Position numbers and translations under genes: made by a program
Part shown: one piece after another, positions 16,198 through 24,992 of the stretch
How positions within the stretch are numbered: position 1 is the stretch's first letter
Layout: each line of letters starts with the position of its first letter
Assembly: GCA_028287035.1 (NCBI GenBank)
Contig: JAQBQL010000066.1
Span: 1-64,000 of the forward strand
DNA from: Labilithrix sp.
GTDB lineage: Bacteria; Myxococcota; Polyangia; Polyangiales; Polyangiaceae
Direction: 5' to 3'
Length of the DNA stretch: 64,000 nucleotides
The notes under the pieces: generated by a model
The model's input: the letters and a program-made list of their open reading frames with translations, nothing else
What the model was told of the DNA's origin: nothing
The model's database searches: none

Positions 16198-17952
16198 GTG
16201 CCGGCCGACGACCGACCCCTGCACGCAGGCGATACGCTGGAGACCGCGCCGGTCCCCGCCGCCTCCGCGCCGACGCTCGGGCGGTACGGGACCTACGAGC
16301 TCCTCGTGGAGCTCGCCGCCGGCGGGATGGCGACGGTCTACCTCGCCCGCAAGGCGCACGCCCGCGACGCCCCGCTCGTCGCGCTGAAGCGCCCGCATCG
16401 CCACCTCGCGAGCGACAAGGCGTTCCTCTCGATGCTGGTCGACGAGGCCCGGCTCGCCTCGAGCATCGACGACCCGCACGTCGTGAAGGTGCGCGAGCTC
16501 GGGTTCGACACCGGCGAGCCCTTCATCGTCATGGACTACGTGGAGGGCGCCTCGCTCTCCGACGTCCGCAAGGAGCTGTCGGCGCTCGGCCGCGCCATCG
16601 ACTCGCGCTTTGCCGTCAAGATCGCGCTCGACGCGCTCGCCGGGCTCCACGCCGCGCACATCCTCCACGACGACAAGGGCCGGCACCTCGGGATCGTCCA
16701 TCGCGACGTGTCCCCTCACAACGTGCTCGTGGGGTGCGACGGCGGCACGCGCCTCACCGACTTCGGCATCGCGAAGGCCGCCGACCGCGTCCAGACCACC
16801 CGCACCCACGAGGTGAAGGGCAAGCTCGCGTACCTCGCGCCCGAGCGCATCGACAAGCGGCGGATGTGCACGACGCAGAGCGACGTGTTCTCGATGGGCG
16901 TCGTGCTGTGGGAGTGCATCGCCGGCCGGCGGCTCTTCCGCGGGGACGAGGCGATCGAGACCCTGCAGGAGGTCGTCTCCGCGCCCATCCCGTCGCTCCG
17001 CCGCATCGGCGTGCCCCTCTCGCAGGCCCTCGACGACGTGATCCTGCGCGGCCTCGCCCGCGATCTCGACGTCCGCTACAAGAGCGCCGCCGAGTTCGCC
17101 GACGCGCTCCTCCGCGCCTCGGGAGGCCCGCAGAACGTCGCGTCCCCCGCCGAGGTCGCGATGCTCGTCGAGGCGCTCTTCGGGGAGCGGCTGCGGGTGC
17201 GCCACGAGAGCATCCGCGACGCGCTCGCGGGCGACGAGGTCGACCACGTGCTCGAGGTCTCCGGACTCCACCCGCGCCCGGCGCCGACCGACGAGATGCG
17301 CGCCCGGGAGAGGGTCGCGGTCGAGAACATCGCGCCGCCGGCCCCGAGCGCGCGGTACACGTTCGGGAACGCGTCCGAGAACCTGCTGCAGCGGCAGCTC
17401 GCGTCGCGACGCGGGCGTGCCGTCGCCGTTGCGCTGGTCGCTCTCGCAGGCGCGGGCGCGGCGGCGACGGTGCTCGTCCGCGGGCGCGGGGCCTCTCACG
17501 AGGCGGCGAGCGCGATCGCCCCCATGAACCGCCGCGTGGTGGTGCCGCTTCCGTTCGTCGCGACGCGCGTGACGTTCGACGACCAGGTGCGCGATCTCGC
17601 CCCCCCCGCCGACGTGGCGGCGTTCGAGGTGGGGCGCGAGAGCGGCGTCGTCCACCGCGTCACCGCCGCGGCGGTGGATGGGTCACGGGCCGAGGCGTAC
17701 GTGCGCGAGGACGAAGGCGTGGCCCGCCCCGAGGGCCCCGGGTTCACCATCGAGCCGCTCGAGACCTACGGCACGGACGGGCCGAGCGCGGTCTCGGTCG
17801 TCGAGCTGCCCAATGCACCGAACGGCGTGAAGCGCGTCGTGAAGCGCACCGTCCCGCGCGCCGCCCGGGACGCCGGCGCGTCCGTCCCCGTCCTCCCGCC
17901 GCCGCCGCGGCCGGTGGGCACCGTGAAGGACGGATTCACCCGACTGAAATGA
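16198..17952 (+). CDS. Transmembrane Ser/Thr protein kinase (Hanks type)
   Basis: In this 584-residue protein the kinase domain spans about residues 28-305: glycine loop ELAAGGMATVYLARK, VALKR lysine near residue 64, catalytic loop IVHRDVSPHNVLV near 168, TDFGIAKA near 188 and YLAPERI in the activation segment. A single membrane helix (VAVALVALAGAGAAATVLV) at about 405-425 is followed by an extracytoplasmic part with no recognised domain. Such PASTA-less kinases are abundant in myxobacteria. The start is GTG at 16198 with GGAGG very close upstream. The stop overlaps the next lipoprotein's ATG, suggesting the two form a signalling pair. Confidence 0.93.
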   Translation: MPADDRPLHAGDTLETAPVPAASAPTLGRYGTYELLVELAAGGMATVYLARKAHARDAPLVALKRPHRHLASDKAFLSMLVDEARLASSIDDPHVVKVRELGFDTGEPFIVMDYVEGASLSDVRKELSALGRAIDSRFAVKIALDALAGLHAAHILHDDKGRHLGIVHRDVSPHNVLVGCDGGTRLTDFGIAKAADRVQTTRTHEVKGKLAYLAPERIDKRRMCTTQSDVFSMGVVLWECIAGRRLFRGDEAIETLQEVVSAPIPSLRRIGVPLSQALDDVILRGLARDLDVRYKSAAEFADALLRASGGPQNVASPAEVAMLVEALFGERLRVRHESIRDALAGDEVDHVLEVSGLHPRPAPTDEMRARERVAVENIAPPAPSARYTFGNASENLLQRQLASRRGRAVAVALVALAGAGAAATVLVRGRGASHEAASAIAPMNRRVVVPLPFVATRVTFDDQVRDLAPPADVAAFEVGRESGVVHRVTAAAVDGSRAEAYVREDEGVARPEGPGFTIEPLETYGTDGPSAVSVVELPNAPNGVKRVVKRTVPRAARDAGASVPVLPPPPRPVGTVKDGFTRLK

Positions 17953-18512
17953 GCGTCATGCGACCATCCCTCATGCCTCGTCCTCGCCCGAAGCGGTCCC
18001 GCCTCGCCGTGCTCGCGCCCGTGCTCGGCGGCGCCTTCCTCGCGGCGCTCGCCTCGGGCGCGTGCACCGAGGACACGTCCGCCCAGTACGCGTGCACCGA
18101 CATCCCGGCCGGCGGATGCCCGCTCTCGCGCGGCGTCGCCTGCGAGGACCCGAGCTGCGCCGCCGTGTACGCGTGCCGCGTCGGCAACGTGTGGGAGCTC
18201 GATCACGCGTGCCCCGCGCACGACGCAGGGGCTCGCCCGGACGCGGCGGCCGCCGATGCCGGCGACGCTTCCCCGATCGGCGACGCGAGCATCGACGCGC
18301 CGCCCGGCGCCTACGGCGGACCGGGATGCTCGTCCCTCCAGACGCCGGACTGCGCGCTCGGCGTCGCGCTCGGCTGCGCCACCTCGGGCAGCTGCTGCGA
18401 CTGCGAGGACCTCTACGTGTGCGAGAACGGCGGCTGGAGCCTGTGGGGCTCGTGCTCGGCCGACGCCGGGGTCCAGCCGACCCGCGGCGCGCGCCGGCTC
18501 ACGAGGCCTTGA
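17949..18512 (+). CDS. Cys-rich lipoprotein coupled to a Ser/Thr kinase
   Basis: The 187-residue protein has a basic N-terminus, a hydrophobic stretch and a Cys after ALASGA, consistent with lipidation. The mature part holds Cys-rich segments (CTDIPAGGCPLSRGVACED, CCDCEDLYVCENGGWSLWG) separated by an Ala/Asp linker. No enzyme motif is seen. Its ATG overlaps the kinase TGA (ATGA), so it is probably co-translated and may be the surface partner of that kinase; this is inferred from position only. The 3' end overlaps the convergent HNH gene by 14 nt. Confidence 0.75.
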   Translation: MSVMRPSLMPRPRPKRSRLAVLAPVLGGAFLAALASGACTEDTSAQYACTDIPAGGCPLSRGVACEDPSCAAVYACRVGNVWELDHACPAHDAGARPDAAAADAGDASPIGDASIDAPPGAYGGPGCSSLQTPDCALGVALGCATSGSCCDCEDLYVCENGGWSLWGSCSADAGVQPTRGARRLTRP

Positions 18513-19074
18513 GGAACGGCTCCCACTCGCGGTACTTGGTGGCGGCCCCGAGCAGGATCTGCGCGGTCATCGACCACTTCGGACGCACCGGCCGGCGGGC
18601 GAGCCGCATGTTCGCCTCCTCCGGCGTCTTCCAGCCCTTGCGGAGGTTGCACACCCGGCACGCCGTCACGAGGTTCTCCCAGCTGTCGACCCCGCCGCGC
18701 GACCGCGGCATGACGTGGTCGATGTTGAGATCGCGCAGCGGAGGCTGCTTCCCGCAGTACTGACACTGGTGCTGGTCGCGAAACATGATGTTCCGCCGCG
18801 TGAGCCGGACCGTGACGCGCGGGGTGCGGTCGTACCGGTGGAGGTGCAGGACGCGCGGCACGCGCAAGGCGCCCGTCGCGATGGGAAGCGCGTCGTCCTC
18901 CTCGCGAACGGGCAGCCCTCGCCACGCGTCGAAGTCGTGCTCCTCGCCGAGCTCGTCGACGGCGCGAGCAGCGCCACCGTAGAGCAAGACGAACGCGCGC
19001 TTCGCCGTGGTGAGCTGCACCGGCGAGAAGTAACGGTTCAGGATGAGGACCGGGTTCGATAGGACGTCGCTCAT
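18499..19074 (-). CDS. HNH endonuclease, McrA-like, chromosomal type
   Basis: The 191-residue protein opens with VLILNRYFSPVQLTTAKRAF, the conserved N-terminus of a widespread stand-alone HNH family. The C-terminal HNH zinc domain shows CQYCGKQPP (about residue 103), LNIDHVMPRSRGGVDSWENL and VTACRVCNLRKG. These proteins occur in many bacterial chromosomes outside restriction loci, and their role is unsettled. It is unrelated in sequence to the HNH protein at 48.2 kb. It converges on and overlaps the lipoprotein gene at 18499-18512. Confidence 0.9.
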   Translation of the reverse strand: MSDVLSNPVLILNRYFSPVQLTTAKRAFVLLYGGAARAVDELGEEHDFDAWRGLPVREEDDALPIATGALRVPRVLHLHRYDRTPRVTVRLTRRNIMFRDQHQCQYCGKQPPLRDLNIDHVMPRSRGGVDSWENLVTACRVCNLRKGWKTPEEANMRLARRPVRPKWSMTAQILLGAATKYREWEPFLKAS

Positions 19075-19245
19075 GGACAGCGGTCCCGCGGGCTTCCCCG
19101 CGGCCCACTCTCACTGTAGCACCGCGATCCGGCGTGACGAGGGCACGGGCCCGCGCGCGGCCTGCCGGAGCAACGGCCGCGCTCGCGCATGCTGCCACGG
19201 CACGATTGACCGGTAGCCCGTGGCTAGTACGCTGCGAGGGCATCC

Positions 19246-19866
19246 ATGAGCAAAGCCCCCGTCGACCCCTCCGCGCCCGAGTCGCCTCCGCAGCCGGACA
19301 GCGACCGCGCGATGGCCGTGTCGACGGAGGCGGACGAGGGGATCCGCGGAGCGCGTCGCCGTCGTGACGAAGGTGAGGACGACCCGGACGCCTCGCGGCG
19401 ACGCCTGCTCCTGCTCGTTCCGCTCGTGATGGCTGCCGCTGCGATCGTCGCGCTCGTCCTCGTCGGGATGCAGGACAAGGGCATGTACTCGAAGCCCGTC
19501 GACGTGCTCGTCCAGGAGCGCGCGAAGTTCATCGGCAAGCCCGTCCGCGCCGAGGGCAACCTCGTTCACGGATCGCTCGTGAAGCGCGAGTCGCCCTGCG
19601 AGTACCGCTTCTCGATCGAGAAGAACAAGTCCGAGATCCCGGTCCGCTACGCGGGCTGCGTGGTGCCGGACACGTTCCGCGACATGCCCGGCGTCGACGT
19701 GGGCGTCACGGTCGAGGGCGAGCTCCACGCCGACGGCGCCTTCGAGGCGACGCAGGTGCTCGCGAAGTGCCCGAGCAAGTACGAGATGAAGCAGAAGGCG
19801 GCGAACGGCGAGCAGATGCCCCACGCCGGCACGATGCCGATGGCCGGTTCCGGCGCCACGCTCTGA
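19246..19866 (+). CDS. ccmE: CcmE-like cytochrome c maturation heme chaperone, CxxxY type
   Basis: This 206-residue protein has a long charged N-terminal tail, one membrane helix (about residues 53-74, LLLLVPLVMAAAAIVALVLV), then the CcmE OB-fold: VRAEGNLVHGSL, YAGCVVPDTFRDMPGVDVGV and EGELHADGAFEATQVLAKCP. The heme-binding motif is CPSKY, with Cys175 in place of the usual His (HxxxY); Cys variants are known in some deltaproteobacteria and archaea. No other ccm gene lies nearby, so it is an orphan in this window. Confidence 0.85.
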   Translation: MSKAPVDPSAPESPPQPDSDRAMAVSTEADEGIRGARRRRDEGEDDPDASRRRLLLLVPLVMAAAAIVALVLVGMQDKGMYSKPVDVLVQERAKFIGKPVRAEGNLVHGSLVKRESPCEYRFSIEKNKSEIPVRYAGCVVPDTFRDMPGVDVGVTVEGELHADGAFEATQVLAKCPSKYEMKQKAANGEQMPHAGTMPMAGSGATL

Positions 19867-19889
19867 ACGTCTCCTGGTAGGCTGCCGGC

Positions 19890-20489
19890 GTGAGCGCCGT
19901 CTACTGGATCCAGGCCTTCGCGGCGCAGCGGGGCCTTCGCTACGAGGCCGACGCGGACGAGCGCTGGCTTCGCGCGTGGGAGCCCTACACGACCCTGAAG
20001 GTGCCGATCCGCTACGAGCACGCGCTCCATGCGACGGGCGGAACGGGCAGCGTGAGCATCGCCCGCGCGGTGGTCGAGCTACCGGCGCGCCCCGACTCCG
20101 GCCTGGGGCTCCCGACCGAGGTCGGCACGTGGATCGCGATCGTCCAGGACGAGCGGCTCTCCGCGCGCGCCGCCACCACGAGTGACTTCGCGGGGGTCTT
20201 CGGCGAGCCTCTCGAGATCGCCACGATGGTGCGGCGTCCGAGCGGCGACCCGGCGTTCGATCACGTGTTCGCCTCGTTCGCGCAGACCGACGAGGAGCTC
20301 GCCCACGCGCTGACCCCCAGCGTCCGCAAGCTCCTGCTCGGGTGGCGCGTGCCGGTGCATGCCGAGCTTCGGCCCGGCGGCTTCGTGCTGGCCCCCGTGT
20401 CCGTGCCTGCGGACGAGCGGGGCCTCGCGTGGATGCTGAGCGCCGTCCACATCTTCGGCGAGAAGGCGACGAAGCGGCCCGGGGCCTGA
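19890..20489 (+). CDS. Hypothetical soluble protein
   Basis: The 199-residue protein starts at a GTG (19890), 23 nt after ccmE. It begins VYWIQAFAAQRGLRYEADAD and has alternating strands and helices without signal peptide or membrane helices. Visible pieces include TEVGTWIAIVQDERL and SVRKLLLGWRVPVHAELRPG. I do not recognise a family. It could be co-transcribed with ccmE, but nothing shows a shared role. Confidence 0.65.
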   Translation: MSAVYWIQAFAAQRGLRYEADADERWLRAWEPYTTLKVPIRYEHALHATGGTGSVSIARAVVELPARPDSGLGLPTEVGTWIAIVQDERLSARAATTSDFAGVFGEPLEIATMVRRPSGDPAFDHVFASFAQTDEELAHALTPSVRKLLLGWRVPVHAELRPGGFVLAPVSVPADERGLAWMLSAVHIFGEKATKRPGA

Positions 20490-20549
20490 CCGCCGGAAGC
20501 AGCGCGAAGCTGGTCAGTCGACCGCCACTTCTCGTATGCTGGGCGCGCG

Positions 20550-21422
20550 ATGTCACGACGTAGCTTTGTGCTCGGTCTCGGTCTGCTCGGGACCGTGGCC
20601 TTCTCGGTGCCCGCGCTTGCCCAGCCGTCGAGCGCCTCCTCCTCTTATCCCCCCGTGTGTGCGGCGAGCAGCGTCTCGGCCGGCAAGAGCGAGGAGGCCC
20701 ACGCGTTCTACAACGCCGGCCGCGCCCTCTACGACGAGGGCAACTACGACGGCGCCATCGCGCAGTTCCGGGAGGCCTACCGCCGCGACTGCTCGAAGCA
20801 CGATCTGCTCATCATCATCTCGCGTTCCTACGAGCTGAAGGGCGACAAGCCCGAGGCCGTGAAGGCGCTCGAGGCCTACCTCGACCGCGTCAAGGACTCG
20901 CCGGACGCGCAGACGCACAAGACGAAGATCGAGAATCTGAAGAAGCAGATCGCCGCCGCCCCGCCGGCCGCGACCCCGAGCACGACCGCGACGACGGCGC
21001 CGGCGACCACCGCGCCCTCCACCACGATGCCCCCCGCCGCCGAGGTGCGCGAGCACACCGCCGCGCCGTGGGTGGTCGTCGGCATCGGCGGCGTCGCGGC
21101 GGTGACCGGGCTCGTGGTGCTCCTCACGTCCCCGAAGCTCCCGGCGGGATGCGACGCGAACAACGAGACGTGCGCGCGGCTGCCCGGCGAGGACGCCGCT
21201 GCCTACAAGGAACGCCAGGACAAGGCGGGCCGGCACAAGGGGCAGCCCCTCATCGGCGGCGTCATCCTCGGCGCGGGCGGCGTCGTCCTCCTCGGCGGTC
21301 TGCTGTGGCACTTCCTCGAGCCGACCGGCCCGGTGAACACCACGACCGCCAAGGGCATGCGCCTCCTGACGCCCGCCGTCGCGCCCGGATACGCCGGGAT
21401 GTCGCTCGGCGGAACCTTCTGA
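20550..21422 (+). CDS. Secreted TPR protein with two C-terminal membrane segments
   Basis: The 290-residue protein carries a signal peptide (FVLGLGLLGTVAFSVPALAQ), then one or two TPR-like repeats (AHAFYNAGRALYDEGNYDGA and LLIIISRSYELKGDKPEAVK), a Thr/Ala/Pro linker, and two hydrophobic segments (WVVVGIGGVAAVTGLVVLL near 175 and GGVILGAGGVVLLGGLLW near 228). This layout is frequent among myxobacterial envelope proteins of unknown role, which may act in periplasmic assembly complexes. Confidence 0.82.
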   Translation: MSRRSFVLGLGLLGTVAFSVPALAQPSSASSSYPPVCAASSVSAGKSEEAHAFYNAGRALYDEGNYDGAIAQFREAYRRDCSKHDLLIIISRSYELKGDKPEAVKALEAYLDRVKDSPDAQTHKTKIENLKKQIAAAPPAATPSTTATTAPATTAPSTTMPPAAEVREHTAAPWVVVGIGGVAAVTGLVVLLTSPKLPAGCDANNETCARLPGEDAAAYKERQDKAGRHKGQPLIGGVILGAGGVVLLGGLLWHFLEPTGPVNTTTAKGMRLLTPAVAPGYAGMSLGGTF

Positions 21423-21438
21423 CCGGGGCCGGCGCCTC

Positions 21439-22122
21439 GTGCCGAACGCCGTGCTCACCGCCCGTCACGACGCGGGCGGCGGCCTCGCGCGCGTGGAGCT
21501 CGCGGTGGACGACGTGCTCGCGCGCGGGTACGCCGCCGCCGGGCAGTACGTCGGGGTGACCACCGCTGCCGGCACGGGCTACTTCGTGCTGGGGGGTCGG
21601 GTCGGCGCGAACGCGTGGGAGCTCCTCGTCCGCAACACCGGAGGCGTGTCGGAGGCGCTCCACGTGGCTCCGCTCGGGTCGACCTTCGAGGTGAGCGCGC
21701 CCCTCGGCGCCGGCTTTCCGCTGGCGACCGCCGGGTCGCGCGCGGTGGTCGTCGCGGTCGTGGCGAGCGCGCTCGGCGTGGTGCGGCCGGTCGTGGCGAC
21801 GCGGGTAGAAGCCGGTCAGGGCGCGCGCACGTTCGTCTTCGTCGGTCTCCGCGCGGCGCCCGATCTGCCGCTGGCGGCGGAGCTCGCGGAGCTCTGCGCG
21901 GCAGGCGTCACCGTCGTGCTCTGTCTGTCGCGCGCGGAGCTCCACCACCACCCGCACGTCCTGCCGCTCGCGCGTCGCGCGGTCGGGCGCGTGCAGGTGG
22001 TCCTCGCGCAGGCGCTCGCCGAAGGCTGGGTGCCGCCCGACGCGCTCGTCGTGGCCGCGGGTCCGGACGGGATGGTCGCCGACCTCGCCAGGCTCCCCGT
22101 GGAGGTCGTCAGCAACGTGTGA
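21439..22122 (+). CDS. Ferredoxin/flavin reductase-like protein, weak match
   Basis: In this 227-residue protein the first half resembles the FAD-binding barrel of the FNR superfamily (AAAGQYVGVTTAAGTGYFVL, with GQYVGV in the place of the usual G-Q-F/Y-V). The second half resembles the NAD-binding half (GSRAVVVAVVASALGVVRPV and FVFVGLRAAPDLPL). The usual RxYS FAD motif and the glycine-rich G-G-x-G-x-x-P motif are degraded, so it may have lost flavin or NAD binding. The start is a GTG at 21439, 16 nt after the TPR gene. Confidence 0.55.
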   Translation: MPNAVLTARHDAGGGLARVELAVDDVLARGYAAAGQYVGVTTAAGTGYFVLGGRVGANAWELLVRNTGGVSEALHVAPLGSTFEVSAPLGAGFPLATAGSRAVVVAVVASALGVVRPVVATRVEAGQGARTFVFVGLRAAPDLPLAAELAELCAAGVTVVLCLSRAELHHHPHVLPLARRAVGRVQVVLAQALAEGWVPPDALVVAAGPDGMVADLARLPVEVVSNV

Positions 22123-22207
22123 GTCAACGTGAATGCGGCCGGCGCGCCCGCGCGCCCGCGCGTTCAGTCTTCTCCGGGCGGTGACGCTCGGGTAGCGTTG
22201 ATGCGGA

Positions 22208-24160
22208 ATGGCGAACACGTCCGAGCTGCCGAAAGGCGGAGTGCGGCAGGGCGGGAAAGAGGAGCTCCGTGCGACGCTCCTCAAGACCTACCTGCTCCGC
22301 ATCCGCGCCGAGAAGGGCGAGAAGACCGTTCGCTCGATCCTGACGGGGGCGGGGATCGATCCCGCGATGATCGACAACGAGACGGGCTGGGTCAGCTCGC
22401 TGGCCGCCAAGCGCGCGCTTCGCGGGATCTGCGAGCTGCTCGGGATGGAGGCGCTGCGCCAGCGCGGCGAGTGGGTCACCAACGCCGAGGCGCTCGGCGC
22501 GATGGTCCGCATGCTGCGCTCGGCCGAGCACCCGATCGACGCCTACGAGTACCTCGCCGACAACGCCCGCGAGGCGACGCGCATCGGCACCTGGGAGCTC
22601 GCGCAGGTCACCGGCGCGAAGAGCAAGGACAAGGACAGCGCCGCCGCCAGCAAGGTGGAGGCGACGATCGACCCCGACGCGACGCAGGATCCGAAGGGGC
22701 CCGATCCGCGCAAGAAGAAGGTCGATCGCGCCAAGATCCACGCCGTCCGCATGATCTACCGCCCCCGCACCGACGGCTACGACGAGCCCGAGAAGGTCGA
22801 TAGCCAGACCGAGGTGCTCTTCTGCGCGGCGCGCGAGGGCGAGCTCGCGGGCATGCCCCGCATCTGGGGTCTCAGCGACGCGCGCATCACCCACGAGTCG
22901 TGCCTCGCCAAGGGGGACGACGCGTGCACGTACCTCTGCGAGTGGGATCTCCCGGCGACGAAGAGCGTGACGGCCATGGCCGGCGCGGCGGCGGCGGTGG
23001 TCAGCGGCACCGCGGTCGGTCTGCCCGGCGGCATCCTGGCCGGCGTGCTGGGGGCGGCGGTCGCGGGCGGCCTCGGCATCGGCATCGCGCGCATGTGGGA
23101 GCGCGGCAAGCGCGAGGGGTTCTCGCGCGCCTTCGAGAAGAACCGCATCGCCGCGCTCGAGCGCGGGCTCGACCTCAAGGGCGAAGCCACGCAGGCCGCC
23201 ATTCCCGGCGAGCTCACCGGCACGGTGCTCGGCGGCAAGTACCGCATCGGCAAGAAGATCGGCTCGGGCGGGATCGGCGTCGTCTACGCGGCCGAGCACA
23301 CCACGCTCGGCCACGAGGTCGCCGTGAAGGTGCTGCGCGGCGCGGCGGCGAAGGATGGCGGCGAGATCGCGCGGCTCCGGCGCGAGGCGTACATCCAGGT
23401 CCACATCGATCACCCGAACGTCGCGCGCGTCCACGACCTCGACCAGATGCCGGACGGGTCGATGTACGTGGTCATGGAGCGCCTCCACGGCCGCTCGCTG
23501 GCCGACCGTCTCTCGCGCGAGCACATCATCACGCCGGGCTTCGCGATCCCGGTGTTCATCGGCGTGTGCCGCGCGCTGTCGGCCGCCCACGCGAAGGGCG
23601 TCGTCCACCGGGACCTCAAGCCGGGCAACGTGTTCCTCTGCGATCAGGGCCCGCCCAAGGTCCTCGACTTCGGCATGAGCAAGCTGACCAGCGCCGAGTC
23701 GCTCACGCAGGCGGGCTACACGCTGGGCACGCCCGAGTACATGGCGCCGGAGCAGTGCATCGGCGCCAACGTCGTGCCGCAGACCGATCTCTACGCGTTC
23801 GGCGTGCTCATGTACGAGGCGCTCACGGGCGAGCTCCCGATCGTGGCGCAGAGCCGGCGCGAGCTGCTCGACCTGCACCAGCGGCAGATCCCCGTCCCGA
23901 TGCGCCAGCGCCGGCCGGATCTGGACATCCCGGATGCGCTCGATCAGGTCGTCATGAAGTGCCTGAAGAAGCGCATCGGAGACCGCCCGCGCAGCGCCGA
24001 CGAGCTCGAGGCCATGCTGGCGGCGATTCCCCTCGAGGGGCTTCCGCTCGCGTATGCAGTCCGTCCGCGGCGCGCGACGCCGTCCATCCACCCCGACGAC
24101 GGCACGATCCCGGCGCTCGCCAGCGAGCCGCCGCCGCCGCCTGCGCCGCCGAAGCCGTGA
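22208..24160 (+). CDS. Ser/Thr protein kinase with N-terminal V4R-like sensor domain
   Basis: The N-terminal half of this 650-residue protein (about residues 15-248) ends in CLAKGDDACTYLCEW, Cys232-x7-Cys240-x3-Cys244-x-Trp, similar to the C-terminal Cys signature of V4R-type small-molecule or metal-binding domains. A hydrophobic, glycine-rich hairpin (about 255-297) suggests membrane association. The C-terminal kinase domain has IGSGGIGVVYAAEH (352), VAVKVL (373), GVVHRDLKPGNVFL (467) and LDFGMSK (488), then TPEYMAPEQ. The stop overlaps the phzF start (TGATG). Ligand and targets are unknown. Confidence 0.9.
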   Translation: MANTSELPKGGVRQGGKEELRATLLKTYLLRIRAEKGEKTVRSILTGAGIDPAMIDNETGWVSSLAAKRALRGICELLGMEALRQRGEWVTNAEALGAMVRMLRSAEHPIDAYEYLADNAREATRIGTWELAQVTGAKSKDKDSAAASKVEATIDPDATQDPKGPDPRKKKVDRAKIHAVRMIYRPRTDGYDEPEKVDSQTEVLFCAAREGELAGMPRIWGLSDARITHESCLAKGDDACTYLCEWDLPATKSVTAMAGAAAAVVSGTAVGLPGGILAGVLGAAVAGGLGIGIARMWERGKREGFSRAFEKNRIAALERGLDLKGEATQAAIPGELTGTVLGGKYRIGKKIGSGGIGVVYAAEHTTLGHEVAVKVLRGAAAKDGGEIARLRREAYIQVHIDHPNVARVHDLDQMPDGSMYVVMERLHGRSLADRLSREHIITPGFAIPVFIGVCRALSAAHAKGVVHRDLKPGNVFLCDQGPPKVLDFGMSKLTSAESLTQAGYTLGTPEYMAPEQCIGANVVPQTDLYAFGVLMYEALTGELPIVAQSRRELLDLHQRQIPVPMRQRRPDLDIPDALDQVVMKCLKKRIGDRPRSADELEAMLAAIPLEGLPLAYAVRPRRATPSIHPDDGTIPALASEPPPPPAPPKP

Positions 24161-24945
24161 TGGAGCTGCGGCTCTTCCAGGTCGACGCCTTTTCCAGCGA
24201 GCGCTTCCGCGGGAACCCGGCGGCGGTGATGCCGCTCGACGCGTTCCTCGACGACGCGACGCTCCAGGCCATCGCCGCGGAGAACAACCTGTCCGAGACC
24301 GCGTTCCTCGTGCGGGACGGCGACGACTACCGCCTCCGGTGGTTCACGCCGACCGTCGAGGTCCCGCTGTGCGGCCACGCAACGCTGGCGAGCGCCGCGG
24401 TCGTCATGGAACGGCTCGAGCCCGCGCGCGCGAGCGTCGTGTTCCATACCCGGAGCGGCCCGCTGACCGCCCGTCGGGCGGCGATGCGGTATGCCATCGA
24501 TCTTCCCGCCCGGTCGTCTCGCGACATCGAGCCTCCGGCCGGCCTCCTCGAGGCGCTCGGCGTGCCTGCGCGAGCGGTGCGCGCGAATGACCACGATCTC
24601 CTGGTCATCGTGGAGGACGCCGCGCAGGTCCGCACGCTGACCCCGGATCTGGCGTCGATCGCGCGACTCCCCTGGAGCGGCGTCATCGTGAGCGCCCGCG
24701 GCGACGAGGGCTACGACGTCGTCAGCCGCTACTTCGCGCCCCGCGACGGCATCCCCGAGGACCCGGTGACGGGCTCCGCGCATTGCACGCTCCTGCCGTA
24801 CTGGTCCGGCATCCTCGGCAAACCCGAGCTTCGCGCGTGGCAGGCCTCGCGCCGCGGCGGCGAGGTGGTGTGCCGTACCCGCGGCGAGCGCGTCGAGCTG
24901 GAGGGCGCGTGCGCGTTCTACCTGGAGGGCGTCGCGGTGGTGTGA
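24160..24945 (+). CDS. PhzF family isomerase/epimerase
   Basis: The 261-residue protein has the PhzF diaminopimelate-epimerase-like fold. MELRLFQVDAFSSERFRGNP opens it, followed by AENNLSETAFL with the catalytic Glu46, VPLCGHATLASA, and DGIPEDPVTGSAHCTLLPYW with the second signature. Family members include the phenazine enzyme PhzF and many isomerases of unknown substrate; no phenazine genes are nearby, so the specific role is open. The ATG shares its A with the kinase stop. A strong hairpin follows. Confidence 0.9.
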   Translation: MELRLFQVDAFSSERFRGNPAAVMPLDAFLDDATLQAIAAENNLSETAFLVRDGDDYRLRWFTPTVEVPLCGHATLASAAVVMERLEPARASVVFHTRSGPLTARRAAMRYAIDLPARSSRDIEPPAGLLEALGVPARAVRANDHDLLVIVEDAAQVRTLTPDLASIARLPWSGVIVSARGDEGYDVVSRYFAPRDGIPEDPVTGSAHCTLLPYWSGILGKPELRAWQASRRGGEVVCRTRGERVELEGACAFYLEGVAVV

Positions 24946-24947
24946 GG

Positions 24948-24974
24948 GGGCCGCTGCCGTAAGGGCAGCGGCCC
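24948..24974. terminator. Hairpin between convergent phzF and Cys-repeat lipoprotein gene
   Basis: GGGCCGCTGCC (24948-24958) pairs perfectly with 24964-24974 around a GTAAG loop. No T-run follows on either side, but its place between converging genes suggests a shared transcription stop. Confidence 0.55.
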
Positions 24975-24992
24975 AGCGTCGAAGGATCGTGC

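Noticed and set aside
16138..17655. Upstream extension of the AgmX lipoprotein frame
   Set aside because: It is antisense to the Ser/Thr kinase; the lipoprotein signal marks the true start at 16137.
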